NCBI RefSeq assembly: GCF_000378145.1
Contig: NZ_KB899277.1
Coordinates: forward strand, 582,561-646,560
Length of the DNA stretch: 64,000 nucleotides
Reading direction: 5' to 3'
Source: Saccharibacillus kuerlensis DSM 22868
GTDB lineage: Bacteria; Bacillota; Bacilli; Paenibacillales; Paenibacillaceae
Shown here in pieces: positions 1 through 8,269 of this stretch (position 1 is the first letter of the stretch; each line of letters opens with the position of its first letter). The notes beneath the pieces are model-generated. The model had not been told where the DNA came from. It ran no database searches and saw nothing but the letters and a program-made list of their open reading frames with translations. Position numbers and translations under genes: made by a program.

Positions 1-1
1 C

Positions 2-406
2 AAGCCTGAGGAGATTAAAGCATCGGCCTATATGCTCGAATCCGGCGTAGACGGCGAAGGCAGCCTTCTGGCCCGCTACGCAAATATGGATGCGGTCGTC
101 ATGTTCTCCAAAATTACCGATTCGCTTGCCCCTTCAGAAATCCAGGGAGAGCTCGGCAGCATCGTAATCGACAAGATCAGCGAACCCCGCAGTGTCCAGA
201 TCCGCTATCGGGACGGCAGCGTCGAAGATCTGAGCGAACCTGCCGGTAAACCGGTTATGACTTATGAAATTCAAGAATTTGTTGATGTTATTACGGCAGG
301 CGCTTCCGAATCTTCTGTCAATTCCCGTGCATGCTCGACGACGGTAGCAGAAGTCATGGAAGAAGCACGCAAACAATTTGGACTTGTATTTCCGGCCGAT
401 CGTTAA
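2..406 (+). CDS. Gfo/Idh/MocA-family oxidoreductase, C-terminal part (cut by window edge)
   Basis: The frame is open from the first bases and ends in TAA at 404-406; the N-terminal Rossmann NAD(P)-binding domain lies outside the window. The visible ~134 residues look like the C-terminal alpha/beta domain of Gfo/Idh/MocA dehydrogenases: a beta strand pattern (ARYANMDAVVMFSK), a glycine-bounded hairpin (GELGSIVIDK) and a final helix after FVDVITAG, where these proteins normally end. Members oxidise or epimerise sugars, inositols or similar polyols in the cytosol. The substrate cannot be told from this fragment. An intrinsic terminator overlaps the stop codon, so this gene ends its transcript. 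Family assignment is fairly sure, function is open. Confidence 0.75.
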   Translation, partial: KPEEIKASAYMLESGVDGEGSLLARYANMDAVVMFSKITDSLAPSEIQGELGSIVIDKISEPRSVQIRYRDGSVEDLSEPAGKPVMTYEIQEFVDVITAGASESSVNSRACSTTVAEVMEEARKQFGLVFPADR

Positions 407-418
407 ATCGGCCTTTTT
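394..418 (+). terminator. Intrinsic terminator overlapping the oxidoreductase stop codon
   Basis: GGCCGAT (394-400) pairs with ATCGGCC (407-413) around a 6-nt loop that contains the TAA stop, followed by five T. The last codons therefore form the left arm. Confidence 0.8.
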
Positions 419-497
419 CTTTATCTGCTTACTTGGGTAATGGTTACTGGAAGAGAGTTTCTCAAGAAAGAAACCTCCCAAGAAAGGAGCAGAGATT

Positions 498-2111
498 ATG
501 GTTTTTGTGGTTGCCCTTACGATCATTATCGCATTCGTATTATGGGGGGCTTTCTTTCCCGAACAGCTCGGGAACTCGGCGCAGATTGCGCTTGATTTTT
601 CTACGGAAAAATTCGGCTGGTTTTATCTGCTGACCGCTTTCGGATTCCTCGTGTTTGCCCTGTACCTGGCGTTTGGACGCTTTGGGCGCATTAAACTGGG
701 CAAAGACGAGGACGAACCCGAATATTCCACCACCTCGTGGTTTGCCATGCTGTTCAGCGCCGGCATGGGCATTGGCCTCGTATTTTGGGGAGTGGCGGAA
801 CCCGTATCGCATTATATCGATCCTCCCGAAGAATTGGAGGGCGGCACCGCTTTGGCGGCACGGATTTCCATGCGCTATTCCTTTTTCCATTGGGGGCTTC
901 ATCCGTGGGCCATCTATTCGGTTATCGCGCTGTCGCTAGCCTACTTCCAATTCCGCAAAGGCTACAAAGGCCTCATCAGTTCTACGTTCGTGCCTCTGCT
1001 CGGCGAACGGGTCAATGGACCGATCGGTAAAACGATCGACGTGCTCGCTATTATCGCGACAACTTTCGGCGTAGCGACCTCGCTCGGCCTGGGCACGCTG
1101 CAAATTGCGGGCGGCATCGAGCAGATTTTCGGCTATCAAAGCAGTACCTTCATGATGGTCATCATCATTGTGATCGTCACCGTCCTGTATCTGGGTTCCT
1201 CGACAACAGGCTTAGATCGAGGCATTCGGATCTTGAGCAACGCCAATCTGGTTATCGCAGTCCTGCTGCTCTTGTTCGTACTGTTCGTCGGCCCGACTTC
1301 ATTCATTTTCGATACGTTTACTGTCACGCTCGGCGGATATATGCAAAATCTGGTCCAAATGAGCCTGCGCATGACTCCGTTCTCTGACAGCACCTGGGTT
1401 GCGGCTTGGACGCTGTTCTATTGGGCATGGTGGATTTCCTGGGCACCATTCGTCGGTACTTTCATCGCCCGGGTTTCCAAAGGTCGTACGATTCGCGAAT
1501 TCGTGCTCGGCGTTCTTCTTGTTCCCAGCCTATTCGGCTGTTTGTGGTTCGCAGTATTCGGCGGCGCAGGCATTTACTCCGAACGCTATCAGAACAGCGG
1601 ATTGGCCGACGCCGTACAAAACGATGTAACGTCCGCCCTGTTCCTGATGCTGCAAAACCTTCCGATGGGCATCATTGTATCGTTCCTTGCACTTATGCTG
1701 ATCGCCATGTTCTTTATTACGTCGGCCGATTCCGCCACCTTTGTGCTCGGAATGCTGTCTTCCAACGGCGATCTTCATCCATCAGGAAAAATTAAAGTCA
1801 CTTGGGGTATCGTACAGTCCTCGATCGCCATTGTGCTGTTGGTCAGCGGCGGTCTCAGTGCTCTGCAGACAGCCTCAATTGTCGTAGCGCTGCCTTTTGC
1901 CATCATTATGATCGGCATGTGCGTATCGCTTCACAAAGCTCTTTCGGAAGAACATCGTGAAAGCAGAAAACGCGATAAGCGAATGCTCGCCGAATACAAA
2001 TCCATCTTCGATGCCGCAAAAGAGCAGCAATTGAAGGAAAATGGTACGTTGAAAGCACCGAAAGCGCCGAAGCTTCCTAAAGCATCGAAAAACACTCAAA
2101 AACCTGACTGA
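498..2111 (+). CDS. BCCT-family betaine/carnitine/choline-type transporter
   Basis: A 537-residue multi-spanning membrane protein of the BCCT family, which imports betaine, choline, carnitine or related trimethylammonium compounds with Na+ or H+, usually for osmoprotection. Family marks visible are the glycine-rich segment SAGMGIGLVFWGVAEP (about residues 87-102) and the tryptophan signature around residues 300-320 (AAWTLFYWAWWISWAPFVG). About twelve hydrophobic segments are seen. The cytosolic C-terminal tail (from about residue 475) is charged and ends in a Lys/Pro/Ala-rich repeat (KAPKAPKLPKASK), a place where BCCT osmosensors carry regulatory tails. The start is set by AAAGGAG eight bases before the ATG. 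It is a single gene between two terminators. B. subtilis OpuD is a plausible homologue, but the substrate is not proven. Confidence 0.88.
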   Translation: MVFVVALTIIIAFVLWGAFFPEQLGNSAQIALDFSTEKFGWFYLLTAFGFLVFALYLAFGRFGRIKLGKDEDEPEYSTTSWFAMLFSAGMGIGLVFWGVAEPVSHYIDPPEELEGGTALAARISMRYSFFHWGLHPWAIYSVIALSLAYFQFRKGYKGLISSTFVPLLGERVNGPIGKTIDVLAIIATTFGVATSLGLGTLQIAGGIEQIFGYQSSTFMMVIIIVIVTVLYLGSSTTGLDRGIRILSNANLVIAVLLLLFVLFVGPTSFIFDTFTVTLGGYMQNLVQMSLRMTPFSDSTWVAAWTLFYWAWWISWAPFVGTFIARVSKGRTIREFVLGVLLVPSLFGCLWFAVFGGAGIYSERYQNSGLADAVQNDVTSALFLMLQNLPMGIIVSFLALMLIAMFFITSADSATFVLGMLSSNGDLHPSGKIKVTWGIVQSSIAIVLLVSGGLSALQTASIVVALPFAIIMIGMCVSLHKALSEEHRESRKRDKRMLAEYKSIFDAAKEQQLKENGTLKAPKAPKLPKASKNTQKPD

Positions 2112-2464
2112 TTGGACAGCCTTACCATTCACGCGACAAGTGGACTGGTGGATCTACCGCTTGAATTTCAAACTTATGGCGGATGAATAAGTTCATGATC
2201 ATTTAGGTCAAAAAGCTCCGTTCCACCTCAAAGTGGGCGGGGCTTTTTTCAATCCGACAGTTTCCTGTCCCGACACTTTAAAAATCGAACCTGCGGCAGT
2301 TGGGGCAAGCGGCCTTTCAAAGGGTATATCATCAGCAAGGCCGTCCGGTCTATTTCCGACTGCTCCAAATTCTCCGTCCATATCCTTTTGCGGACCGGAG
2401 TCCGGAATGACGGCATATTGTCGATATCCAAATACGAATTTCTGATTTGAAAGGAGCGGTCCCT
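2112..2464. other. Intergenic region with one terminator
   Basis: The terminator at 2210-2249 is the only clear element. From 2250 to the MurE-like start no gene, repeat or convincing promoter was recognised apart from the AAAGGAG ribosome binding site at 2450-2456. Confidence 0.5.
2210..2249 (+). terminator. Intrinsic terminator of the BCCT gene
   Basis: AAAAAGCTCCG...CCAC pairs with GTGG...CGGGGCTTTTTT with small internal mismatches. The A-tract on the left and T-tract on the right make a strong terminator. Confidence 0.85.
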
Positions 2465-3943
2465 ATGAAGCTTAGCCACCTGCTCGGAACGGCTCTGAAC
2501 CATTCCTGCCCCGTAGATGCTGATCCGAACGTCTGCGGACTTGCTTTTCATTCCGAACAAGTAAGGCAGGGAGATCTGTTTGTTGCCATAGCCGGCACCG
2601 GTACAGACGGTCATCGCTACATAGCCGACGCGGTTGAGGCCGGCGCATGCGCGGTCGTCTGCGAACATCCCCCGTCTTATTGTGCGGTTCCCTGCATTGG
2701 CGTATCGAACGCCCGCTTGGCGCTGGCGCTGTTGTCCGCCGAGTTTTACGGTCATCCGGGTTCAGAGCGTACCCTGATTGGGGTAACGGGAACAAATGGA
2801 AAAACGACGACCTCCCACCTGATTCATCATGTGCTGGAAAGCACCGAACAGCCTGCGATGCTGCTCGGCACGGTCGAGCGGCGTATGAACGGGCGCTCCT
2901 ATCCCTCCTCCATGACAACACATGATGCGCTGCAAATCCAACGTTGGCTGCGGGAAAGCCGTGACAGCTGTGCCGTGCTGGAGGTCTCTTCCCACGGACT
3001 CGACCAGCATCGGGTAAGCGGTCTTCGCTTCGACTATGCCGTGTTTATGAATCTCAGCCGGGAACACTTGGACTATCACCAAACGCTGGAGATCTATTTC
3101 CGTTCCAAAGCCCGTTTATTCCAGCTGCTGAAACCGGGCGGAACAGCCGTCGTCTGCACGAACTGCCGCTGGGGACGGCTGCTTGTCGGTGAATTGAAGA
3201 GCGAAGGCATTCATACGCTGACCTTTGGCCGGAGGGAAGATGATGATCTCCGACTAGTTTCTGCCGATTCCGGCACAACAACCGAATTTACAATCGCCGA
3301 AAAAGGCATGCGGTCTGCCGTACCAATCCGCTTTCGAATCCCGCTGCCGGGCCTGCATAACGTTTGGAACGCTGCGGCTGCCATTCTGCTCGCACGCAGC
3401 CGAGGGATTCCGGCGGAAAGCATTGCCAGCGCTCTGCAGCATTTCCCCGGCGTTCCAGGCCGTCTGGAAACTTACTCTCATCCGAACGGCGCATTGTTGA
3501 TTGTAGATTACGCCCATACCCCGGACGGCCTGCTTCAATGCCTGCATGCCGTAAAAGCTTATAGCCCCAAGCGGCTGACCCATATCTTCGGATTCCGCGG
3601 AGGTCGTGATGAAGACAAATGGGAAACGATGCTGAAACTGTCCAGACGTTACAGTGACCGCACGGTGCTCACATTCGATGATTTGAACCTCACCTCTGCC
3701 GAAAGCATGCTGGAGCGTTACCGGTCACTCAGCCGCGGAGAAACAGATATTCGCGCCGATCGTACGCTGGCCCTCGAAGAAGCTTGGAACAACGCTGTTC
3801 CCGGAGAGTGCATTCTAATTACCGGCAAAGGACCCGAACTGTACAAAGAAGATTTCCGACTGAAGACTCATTCCGATCCCGAAACTATACGTTATCTGCA
3901 GAAGCGTGCTCTTCTTGAGTCCGAAGAAGCCGCTGCACGCTGA
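2465..3943 (+). CDS. MurE-like Mur ligase (UDP-MurNAc-tripeptide synthetase family), divergent paralogue
   Basis: A 492-residue Mur ligase. These enzymes use ATP to join an amino acid to a UDP-MurNAc peptide in the cytosol. The ATP loop GVTGTNGKTTT lies at residues ~106-116. The central domain keeps EVSSHGLDQHRV, NLSREHLDYH and the lysine that is carbamylated in the family (YFRSKARLF). Two places differ from housekeeping MurE. The DNPR motif that selects meso-diaminopimelate reads DDLN (about 405-408), and the usual GKGHE reads GKGPE. The gene is alone, not in a dcw cluster. ATG at 2465 is preferred to the in-frame TTG at 2447, because AAAGGAG (2450-2456) sits nine bases before it. It may be a second ligase with another amino-acid preference; this is inference. 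Confidence 0.8.
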   Translation: MKLSHLLGTALNHSCPVDADPNVCGLAFHSEQVRQGDLFVAIAGTGTDGHRYIADAVEAGACAVVCEHPPSYCAVPCIGVSNARLALALLSAEFYGHPGSERTLIGVTGTNGKTTTSHLIHHVLESTEQPAMLLGTVERRMNGRSYPSSMTTHDALQIQRWLRESRDSCAVLEVSSHGLDQHRVSGLRFDYAVFMNLSREHLDYHQTLEIYFRSKARLFQLLKPGGTAVVCTNCRWGRLLVGELKSEGIHTLTFGRREDDDLRLVSADSGTTTEFTIAEKGMRSAVPIRFRIPLPGLHNVWNAAAAILLARSRGIPAESIASALQHFPGVPGRLETYSHPNGALLIVDYAHTPDGLLQCLHAVKAYSPKRLTHIFGFRGGRDEDKWETMLKLSRRYSDRTVLTFDDLNLTSAESMLERYRSLSRGETDIRADRTLALEEAWNNAVPGECILITGKGPELYKEDFRLKTHSDPETIRYLQKRALLESEEAAAR

Positions 3944-4044
3944 GTCTGAAGAAGCCGATGCATGCTCAATCCTATTCTGCGTGCATCCTGATGCCGATTC
4001 CGGATTTCGAAGGCTAAAGGTTCTTTTTCAACCGATGACCCACA

Positions 4045-4092
4045 TAAAAAAGGCCGTTCCGGTCGCTGACACGACGTAGGAACAGCCTTTTT
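4045..4092. terminator. Bidirectional terminator between the convergent MurE-like and iron-binding-protein genes
   Basis: AAAAAGGC.GTTCC on the left pairs with GGAAC.GCCTTTTT on the right, separated by a 15-base loop. A and T tracts on both sides serve both strands. Confidence 0.8.
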
Positions 4093-4105
4093 ATGAATTA
4101 CTTAC

Positions 4106-5122
4106 CTACTTGCCCAGCAGGCTGTCCGTAATGAACGTCAGCTGCGAGTCGAGAGAAATCGGATCGTTAAAATAGTACGCAACCGGGTCGATTTCGAACA
4201 CCTGACCGGCTTTTACTCCCGGAAGGTTCTTCCAAATACTGCTGTTATAGACGGCAGGGCCATCATCTGCGCTCTGCCATGGCGCAGTGAAGATGTAATC
4301 TCCCGCAAAGTCTTCCAGCGTTTCGAGCGAAATGCTGGCAAATCCTGCGCCGCTGTCGATCGCTTCCTTCTGAGTGCCGGCAGGCGCCTTCAATTCCAGC
4401 TCTTGATACAGGATCTCGCCGCCGCGGCCGAATGTGTCGCCCATGACGTAGATACCTTTATCGTAAGGTTGAAGAATCGAAACGGTCTTGTCTCCGACTG
4501 CCGCCTGCACTTCAGGCTTCAGTTCGGCGATCCGCGAATCCCAACTGTCGACCCATGCCTGTGCTTCGGATTCGCGGTTGGTCATCCGTCCGAACTCCAA
4601 CATGCGCTCCTTCGTATTCAACTTGCCGTATTCGAATGCAACTGTCGGTGCAATCTTCGAAAACTTCTCCAGATTTTCGTTGCCAACCCAAACGATAATC
4701 AGATCGGGATCAACTCCCAGAACACTTTCTACCGAAGAGCCGTCACCGATATTGGTAACGCCATCCGTCTTCTCTTTGAGCACCGCGCTCTGGAATACAT
4801 GATCCGGTGCACCGACCGGCGTAATGCCAAGCTGTACAAAATCGCCAAAGTAACTATCCGCAATAACGACGATTCGTTTCGGATTTTTCGGAATCGTAAT
4901 ATCTCCGTTAGCCGCTGCATATACGATCGTTTCCGAATCGTCTGCAGCGGCTTCTTTCGCTGCACGGTCTTCGGCAGGTGCCGTCGCCGGATCGGTTACA
5001 GCCGACTCATTCTGCGTCTGTGTATCGGTCGCTGCTGTATCCGTTTGGTTTCCACATGCCGCCAACATAATCAGCAGCAGAACCGTTCCTAGTAGAAATC
5101 CGAGCTTTCTCCAGGTTTTCAT
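4106..5122 (-). CDS. Iron-siderophore ABC transporter substrate-binding lipoprotein (FecB/FepB type)
   Basis: A 338-residue lipoprotein: basic start, hydrophobic stretch and lipobox LAAC with Cys at residue 23, then a Thr/Asp/Ala-rich linker. The mature part has the class III binding-protein pattern (NPKRIVVIADSYFGDFVQLGITPVG near 83-105, VDPDLIIVW near 158-166), as in ferric-siderophore receptors. It would be anchored outside the membrane and pass ferric complexes to a FecCD-type permease. A perfect 7-1-7 Fur box lies 46 bases upstream of the start codon, supporting iron control. No permease or ATPase gene is next to it, so it is an orphan that must share a transporter encoded elsewhere. The exact siderophore is unknown. 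Confidence 0.87.
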   Translation of the reverse strand: MKTWRKLGFLLGTVLLLIMLAACGNQTDTAATDTQTQNESAVTDPATAPAEDRAAKEAAADDSETIVYAAANGDITIPKNPKRIVVIADSYFGDFVQLGITPVGAPDHVFQSAVLKEKTDGVTNIGDGSSVESVLGVDPDLIIVWVGNENLEKFSKIAPTVAFEYGKLNTKERMLEFGRMTNRESEAQAWVDSWDSRIAELKPEVQAAVGDKTVSILQPYDKGIYVMGDTFGRGGEILYQELELKAPAGTQKEAIDSGAGFASISLETLEDFAGDYIFTAPWQSADDGPAVYNSSIWKNLPGVKAGQVFEIDPVAYYFNDPISLDSQLTFITDSLLGK

Positions 5123-5167
5123 GTGTGTGAGCTCCCCTTTTGTCGCCTGAATTCCGCCCCTTTATTA

Positions 5168-5182
5168 TGATAATGATTATCA
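5168..5182. promoter_or_regulatory. Fur box
   Basis: TGATAATGATTATCA is an exact 7-1-7 inverted repeat matching the Bacillus Fur consensus. It lies upstream of the iron-binding lipoprotein gene, where iron-loaded Fur would block transcription. Confidence 0.9.
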
Positions 5183-5246
5183 ATACCAGGACGTAACTCG
5201 AATATTACCCCAATCCAAGCTGTTTTACAAGAAGATTATCCAAACT

Positions 5247-5984
5247 TTAGAGGCCCAGAACGATTCGGCGAATTTCCGAGTAATCGGCGGCTGTGTAATG
5301 CGGTTCATGATCCGTTTCCCGCTTGGCGAGACGAGGGTTAAACCACAGTACCGTCCAGCCGGCATCGATCGCACCGACAACATCATTACGCCAAGAATCC
5401 CCGATATAGAAGCTGTTTTCCGGCGACGTTTCCGTTGCCCGGTTCACATGTTCGAATAGTCGCACATCGGGCTTGGCAATACGTACTGCCCTTGACACAA
5501 AGATCAGTTCCGGCGAAATCAGTTCCTGTAGTCCCAATGCTTCCGCCTTGCGAAGCTGATGCTCCGGCGGACCGTTTGTAATAACGCCGACCAATCGCCC
5601 CGCATCCTGAAGTTCCATAATCAGCTCTCGCGCTCCTTTATAAAGCGTAATCGCATACTGCTTGGACAAATAAGCATCCTGAAGCGCTTGTGCTTTCTCG
5701 TCAGTCAGTTCGTAATCAAATTCTCCCAGTGCCAATTGAAAACGTTCACGCCGCATTTCCTCCAATGTCATCGTTCCTGCCGCACCGACGCTGCCTCCTT
5801 CTTTGGGAGAAAGTCCTTGTGTCGCGGACAATAGATCGCTGTAATAGCGTACCCGGTGATACAACCGCTCATACGGAAATTTGTCTCCTGTACCGAGTAC
5901 CTCGCGTACTCCAAGTTCCAACGGCTCCAAATGATCATATAAAGTATCGTCCAAATCGAAAAAAACAGCTTTTTTCAAGTGCAT
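5247..5984 (-). CDS. HAD-superfamily hydrolase (subfamily IA, YjjG-like)
   Basis: A 245-residue cytosolic phosphatase. HAD motif I is FFDLDDTLYD (residues 8-17; nucleophile and acid Asp 10 and Asp 12). Motif II is the threonine in GVITNGPP (~132-139), motif III the lysine near RIAKPDVRLFE and motif IV IGDSWRNDVVGA. The helical cap inserted after motif I marks subfamily IA, which includes nucleotidases (YjjG) and phosphoglycolate phosphatases. The AAAGGAG site fits the ATG at 5984. It reads towards the iron-binding gene, which has its own Fur-controlled promoter. The natural substrate cannot be read from sequence. Confidence 0.85.
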   Translation of the reverse strand: MHLKKAVFFDLDDTLYDHLEPLELGVREVLGTGDKFPYERLYHRVRYYSDLLSATQGLSPKEGGSVGAAGTMTLEEMRRERFQLALGEFDYELTDEKAQALQDAYLSKQYAITLYKGARELIMELQDAGRLVGVITNGPPEHQLRKAEALGLQELISPELIFVSRAVRIAKPDVRLFEHVNRATETSPENSFYIGDSWRNDVVGAIDAGWTVLWFNPRLAKRETDHEPHYTAADYSEIRRIVLGL

Positions 5985-6007
5985 TCCCTCTCCTTTGCTT
6001 CAATTAT

Positions 6008-6040
6008 AAAAGTACGGCAGCGGAATATCCGCCGCCGCCG
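6008..6040 (-). terminator. Probable terminator of the nucleotidase gene
   Basis: CGGCAGCGG (6015-6023) and CCGCCGCCG (6029-6037) pair with one mismatch. On the minus strand the hairpin is followed by TACTTTTATAATT, only moderately T-rich. Confidence 0.45.
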
Positions 6041-6101
6041 TTAGATTGTCGAAGGATCGATATGCTGTCATTTCTCTTCCGGCAGTATGCTGCATATTGA
6101 T

Positions 6102-7991
6102 TTATTTTCCACCGAGCGTGGACAGATCAATTTCAAAGCGGGCAAATCCGCCTTCCGCCATACCGGCGAATGATATGCCTATCGGCATGTCAGATTTGCG
6201 GGCTTCCGGAGAAGACAGCAGCTCAACCGTCAATCCTTTTGGAGTTCCGATCAGTGTCCAGTTACCGTCCGCTTTTGACATCAGCCGTCCGGAACTGCGA
6301 ATATAATCGGTCAGAATCTGACGATTCTCGTCGGGAGATGCCAGAACGATGCGCTGTCCGTCTAGGTTTGCAATCGGTGTCGAGAACGCTCGGTAATTAT
6401 TCGTCGCGATAATGAATTTTTCTCCTGCTTCAACTGGACGTCCTTCATAGCATAACTTCCCGATCCGCTCGGACTCGGGATTCAGAAGTTCACACGAAGC
6501 CGAATATTTCGCAGGACGTGTCACATCGATTGTATAAGTTACCCCGTCGATAATATCAAAGTTGAATGACGGAAAGTCCGGATCAATCAAACTTTGTCCG
6601 TTCTCTCCCTGCGGATCGATTGTACGGAACAGACCGGCTGCCCATTCCAACCACTCTTTCAGTTCCGCTCCCGTCAGCAGCAGCGCACATAGAGTATTCG
6701 GATAATTGTATAAATCCGCAATATGTTTGACTGCCAGCGGACCGGCGGGAATGTCGGTGTAAAAAGAAGGGCCATAGCGGCCTCCGGTCTTGAATGGCGC
6801 TCCGGCTGCCAGCACGGGAAGATTTTCATAGGGGGTACCCTGCATTTCTTTTTTCAAATACCAGCGCTGCGCGTCGTTAACAATCTGTACCGAAGCGCTG
6901 TCGAGCGTCAGAGCGAAGAAGCTGTTGATCGGTTCGGTCGTTTCTCCAACTGCTGTGCGGATATAATTCAGCGTCTCTTCGTGTGCCGCACTCACCGCTC
7001 TGGCCGCCTCCTCATCCGTCCGCACCCGTGCAGCCGCCTGCATCGTATCGTAGACCGGACGGGCTTCGGCGCGGCTCCCGGTCACTTTCCACCCTTCAAC
7101 CGTCCGTTCAAGCTCCAGATCCACGACGCCGAGATGATCGCCCGCATAACCTGCTTCGACAGCGGGAACACCGTTTATCGTGCCGCGAGTCAGGTCAACA
7201 CCCGTTTTCCCTTCGAACGCCGCTCCGGGAAAAACTTTATGCGCATGCCCGAACAAAATAACATCGACATCAGGTACCCGGCTCAGATGCAGAACCGCAT
7301 TTTCCGTCATCGGGGCTTCCGGAATATCTTCGTAGCCGCAGTGTGCCAACAAAACGACGAGATCGGCGCCTTCGGCTTTCAGCTTCGGCACAAACATTTT
7401 AGCCGTCTCGACCATATCTTCCGCTTTTAGGCGGCCTTCGAGATTGGCTTTGTCCCAGTTCATGATTTGCGGCGTCACCAGTCCAATTACCCCGATCTTG
7501 ATCGGATGTATGTCTCCCGCCTCATCTTCGATTGACCGCTCAAGCAGCAGATAAGGAGGCAGATAATGCGAGTGCTTCGGCAGATCTTCTCCATCCAGAT
7601 ACAAATTGGCGTTCGTATACGGAAAATTCGCTCCTTCCAATGCCTTGTCCAAATACTCCAACCCATAATTAAATTCATGATTGCCAAGTGTACCTGCATC
7701 GTAACCAAGAATGTTCATCGCCTGATAGACCGGATGGATGCCGCTGCTTTCAAGACCGCCCGATGCCATATAGTCGCCCATCGGATTGCCTTGGAGGAGA
7801 TCGCCGTTGTCGAATAACAGCACATTTTTCTTCTCCGCTCTTGCCTGCCGAATCAAAGCCGCCGTCTGGGCAAATCCGTACTCCAATACCGACCGATCCC
7901 CATAATAATCATAATTCATCATATGAACATGAAGATCTGTCGTTTCCAATATTCTTAGACTGGTTTTAATACTCAGTTTACTCTCCCCCAT
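6102..7991 (-). CDS. Bifunctional 2',3'-cyclic-nucleotide phosphodiesterase / 3'(5')-nucleotidase family protein (CpdB/UshA type)
   Basis: A 629-residue metallophosphoesterase followed by the 5'-nucleotidase C-terminal domain. Metal-binding motifs are TTDLHVHM (~13-20), FDNGDLLQG (~60-68), GNHEFNYG (~102-109), LLAHCGYE (~214-221) and FGHAHKVF (~247-254). The C-terminal substrate domain carries GGRYGPSFYTDIPAG and a late NNYRAFS motif. CpdB enzymes strip phosphate from nucleotides and are normally secreted. This one begins MGESKLSIKT, with no signal peptide and no sorting signal, so it looks cytosolic. A GGGGGAG sequence lies inside the first codons instead of upstream, so the true start is uncertain. 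It is divergent from the phosphonate-type importer, which fits a phosphorus-salvage role (inference). Confidence 0.82.
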   Translation of the reverse strand: MGESKLSIKTSLRILETTDLHVHMMNYDYYGDRSVLEYGFAQTAALIRQARAEKKNVLLFDNGDLLQGNPMGDYMASGGLESSGIHPVYQAMNILGYDAGTLGNHEFNYGLEYLDKALEGANFPYTNANLYLDGEDLPKHSHYLPPYLLLERSIEDEAGDIHPIKIGVIGLVTPQIMNWDKANLEGRLKAEDMVETAKMFVPKLKAEGADLVVLLAHCGYEDIPEAPMTENAVLHLSRVPDVDVILFGHAHKVFPGAAFEGKTGVDLTRGTINGVPAVEAGYAGDHLGVVDLELERTVEGWKVTGSRAEARPVYDTMQAAARVRTDEEAARAVSAAHEETLNYIRTAVGETTEPINSFFALTLDSASVQIVNDAQRWYLKKEMQGTPYENLPVLAAGAPFKTGGRYGPSFYTDIPAGPLAVKHIADLYNYPNTLCALLLTGAELKEWLEWAAGLFRTIDPQGENGQSLIDPDFPSFNFDIIDGVTYTIDVTRPAKYSASCELLNPESERIGKLCYEGRPVEAGEKFIIATNNYRAFSTPIANLDGQRIVLASPDENRQILTDYIRSSGRLMSKADGNWTLIGTPKGLTVELLSSPEARKSDMPIGISFAGMAEGGFARFEIDLSTLGGK

Positions 7992-8140
7992 TATGTAAGA
8001 TAGAATGAGACCTTTGCTTGATCGTACTGTTTGCCATAAGCTTACGGGTTTTGGAACCCGCTTAACGAAAAGCGCTCATTTTCCCGGCTTGAACTAGGAT
8101 GCCACTGAACAGTATTTTTCGCAAGATATCGCATTTGAAC

Positions 8141-8205
8141 TTTACATTAATTTAACAAAAATCGTGTTCCAACTTTACTCATCCGGAGGAAATTGCTGGT
8201 ACACT
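8141..8205 (+). promoter_or_regulatory. PhoP-box-like repeats and extended -10 upstream of phnD
   Basis: TTTACA (8141), TTAACA (8152) and TTTACT (8174) lie on one 11-bp register, with one unmatched position at 8163. Bacillus PhoP binds direct TT(A/C/T)A(C/T)A hexamers spaced by 11 bp. Twenty bases after the last hexamer is an extended -10, TGGTACACT, ending at 8205. This would give a start of transcription some 55-60 bases before the phnD start codon. The PhoP assignment is inference from pattern and neighbours. Confidence 0.5.
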
Positions 8206-8269
8206 TCTGTTTGTCGGCTTCGAGCCGCAAAGTTCATACAGCACATAACCAACCAAGGGGGAAAAGATT

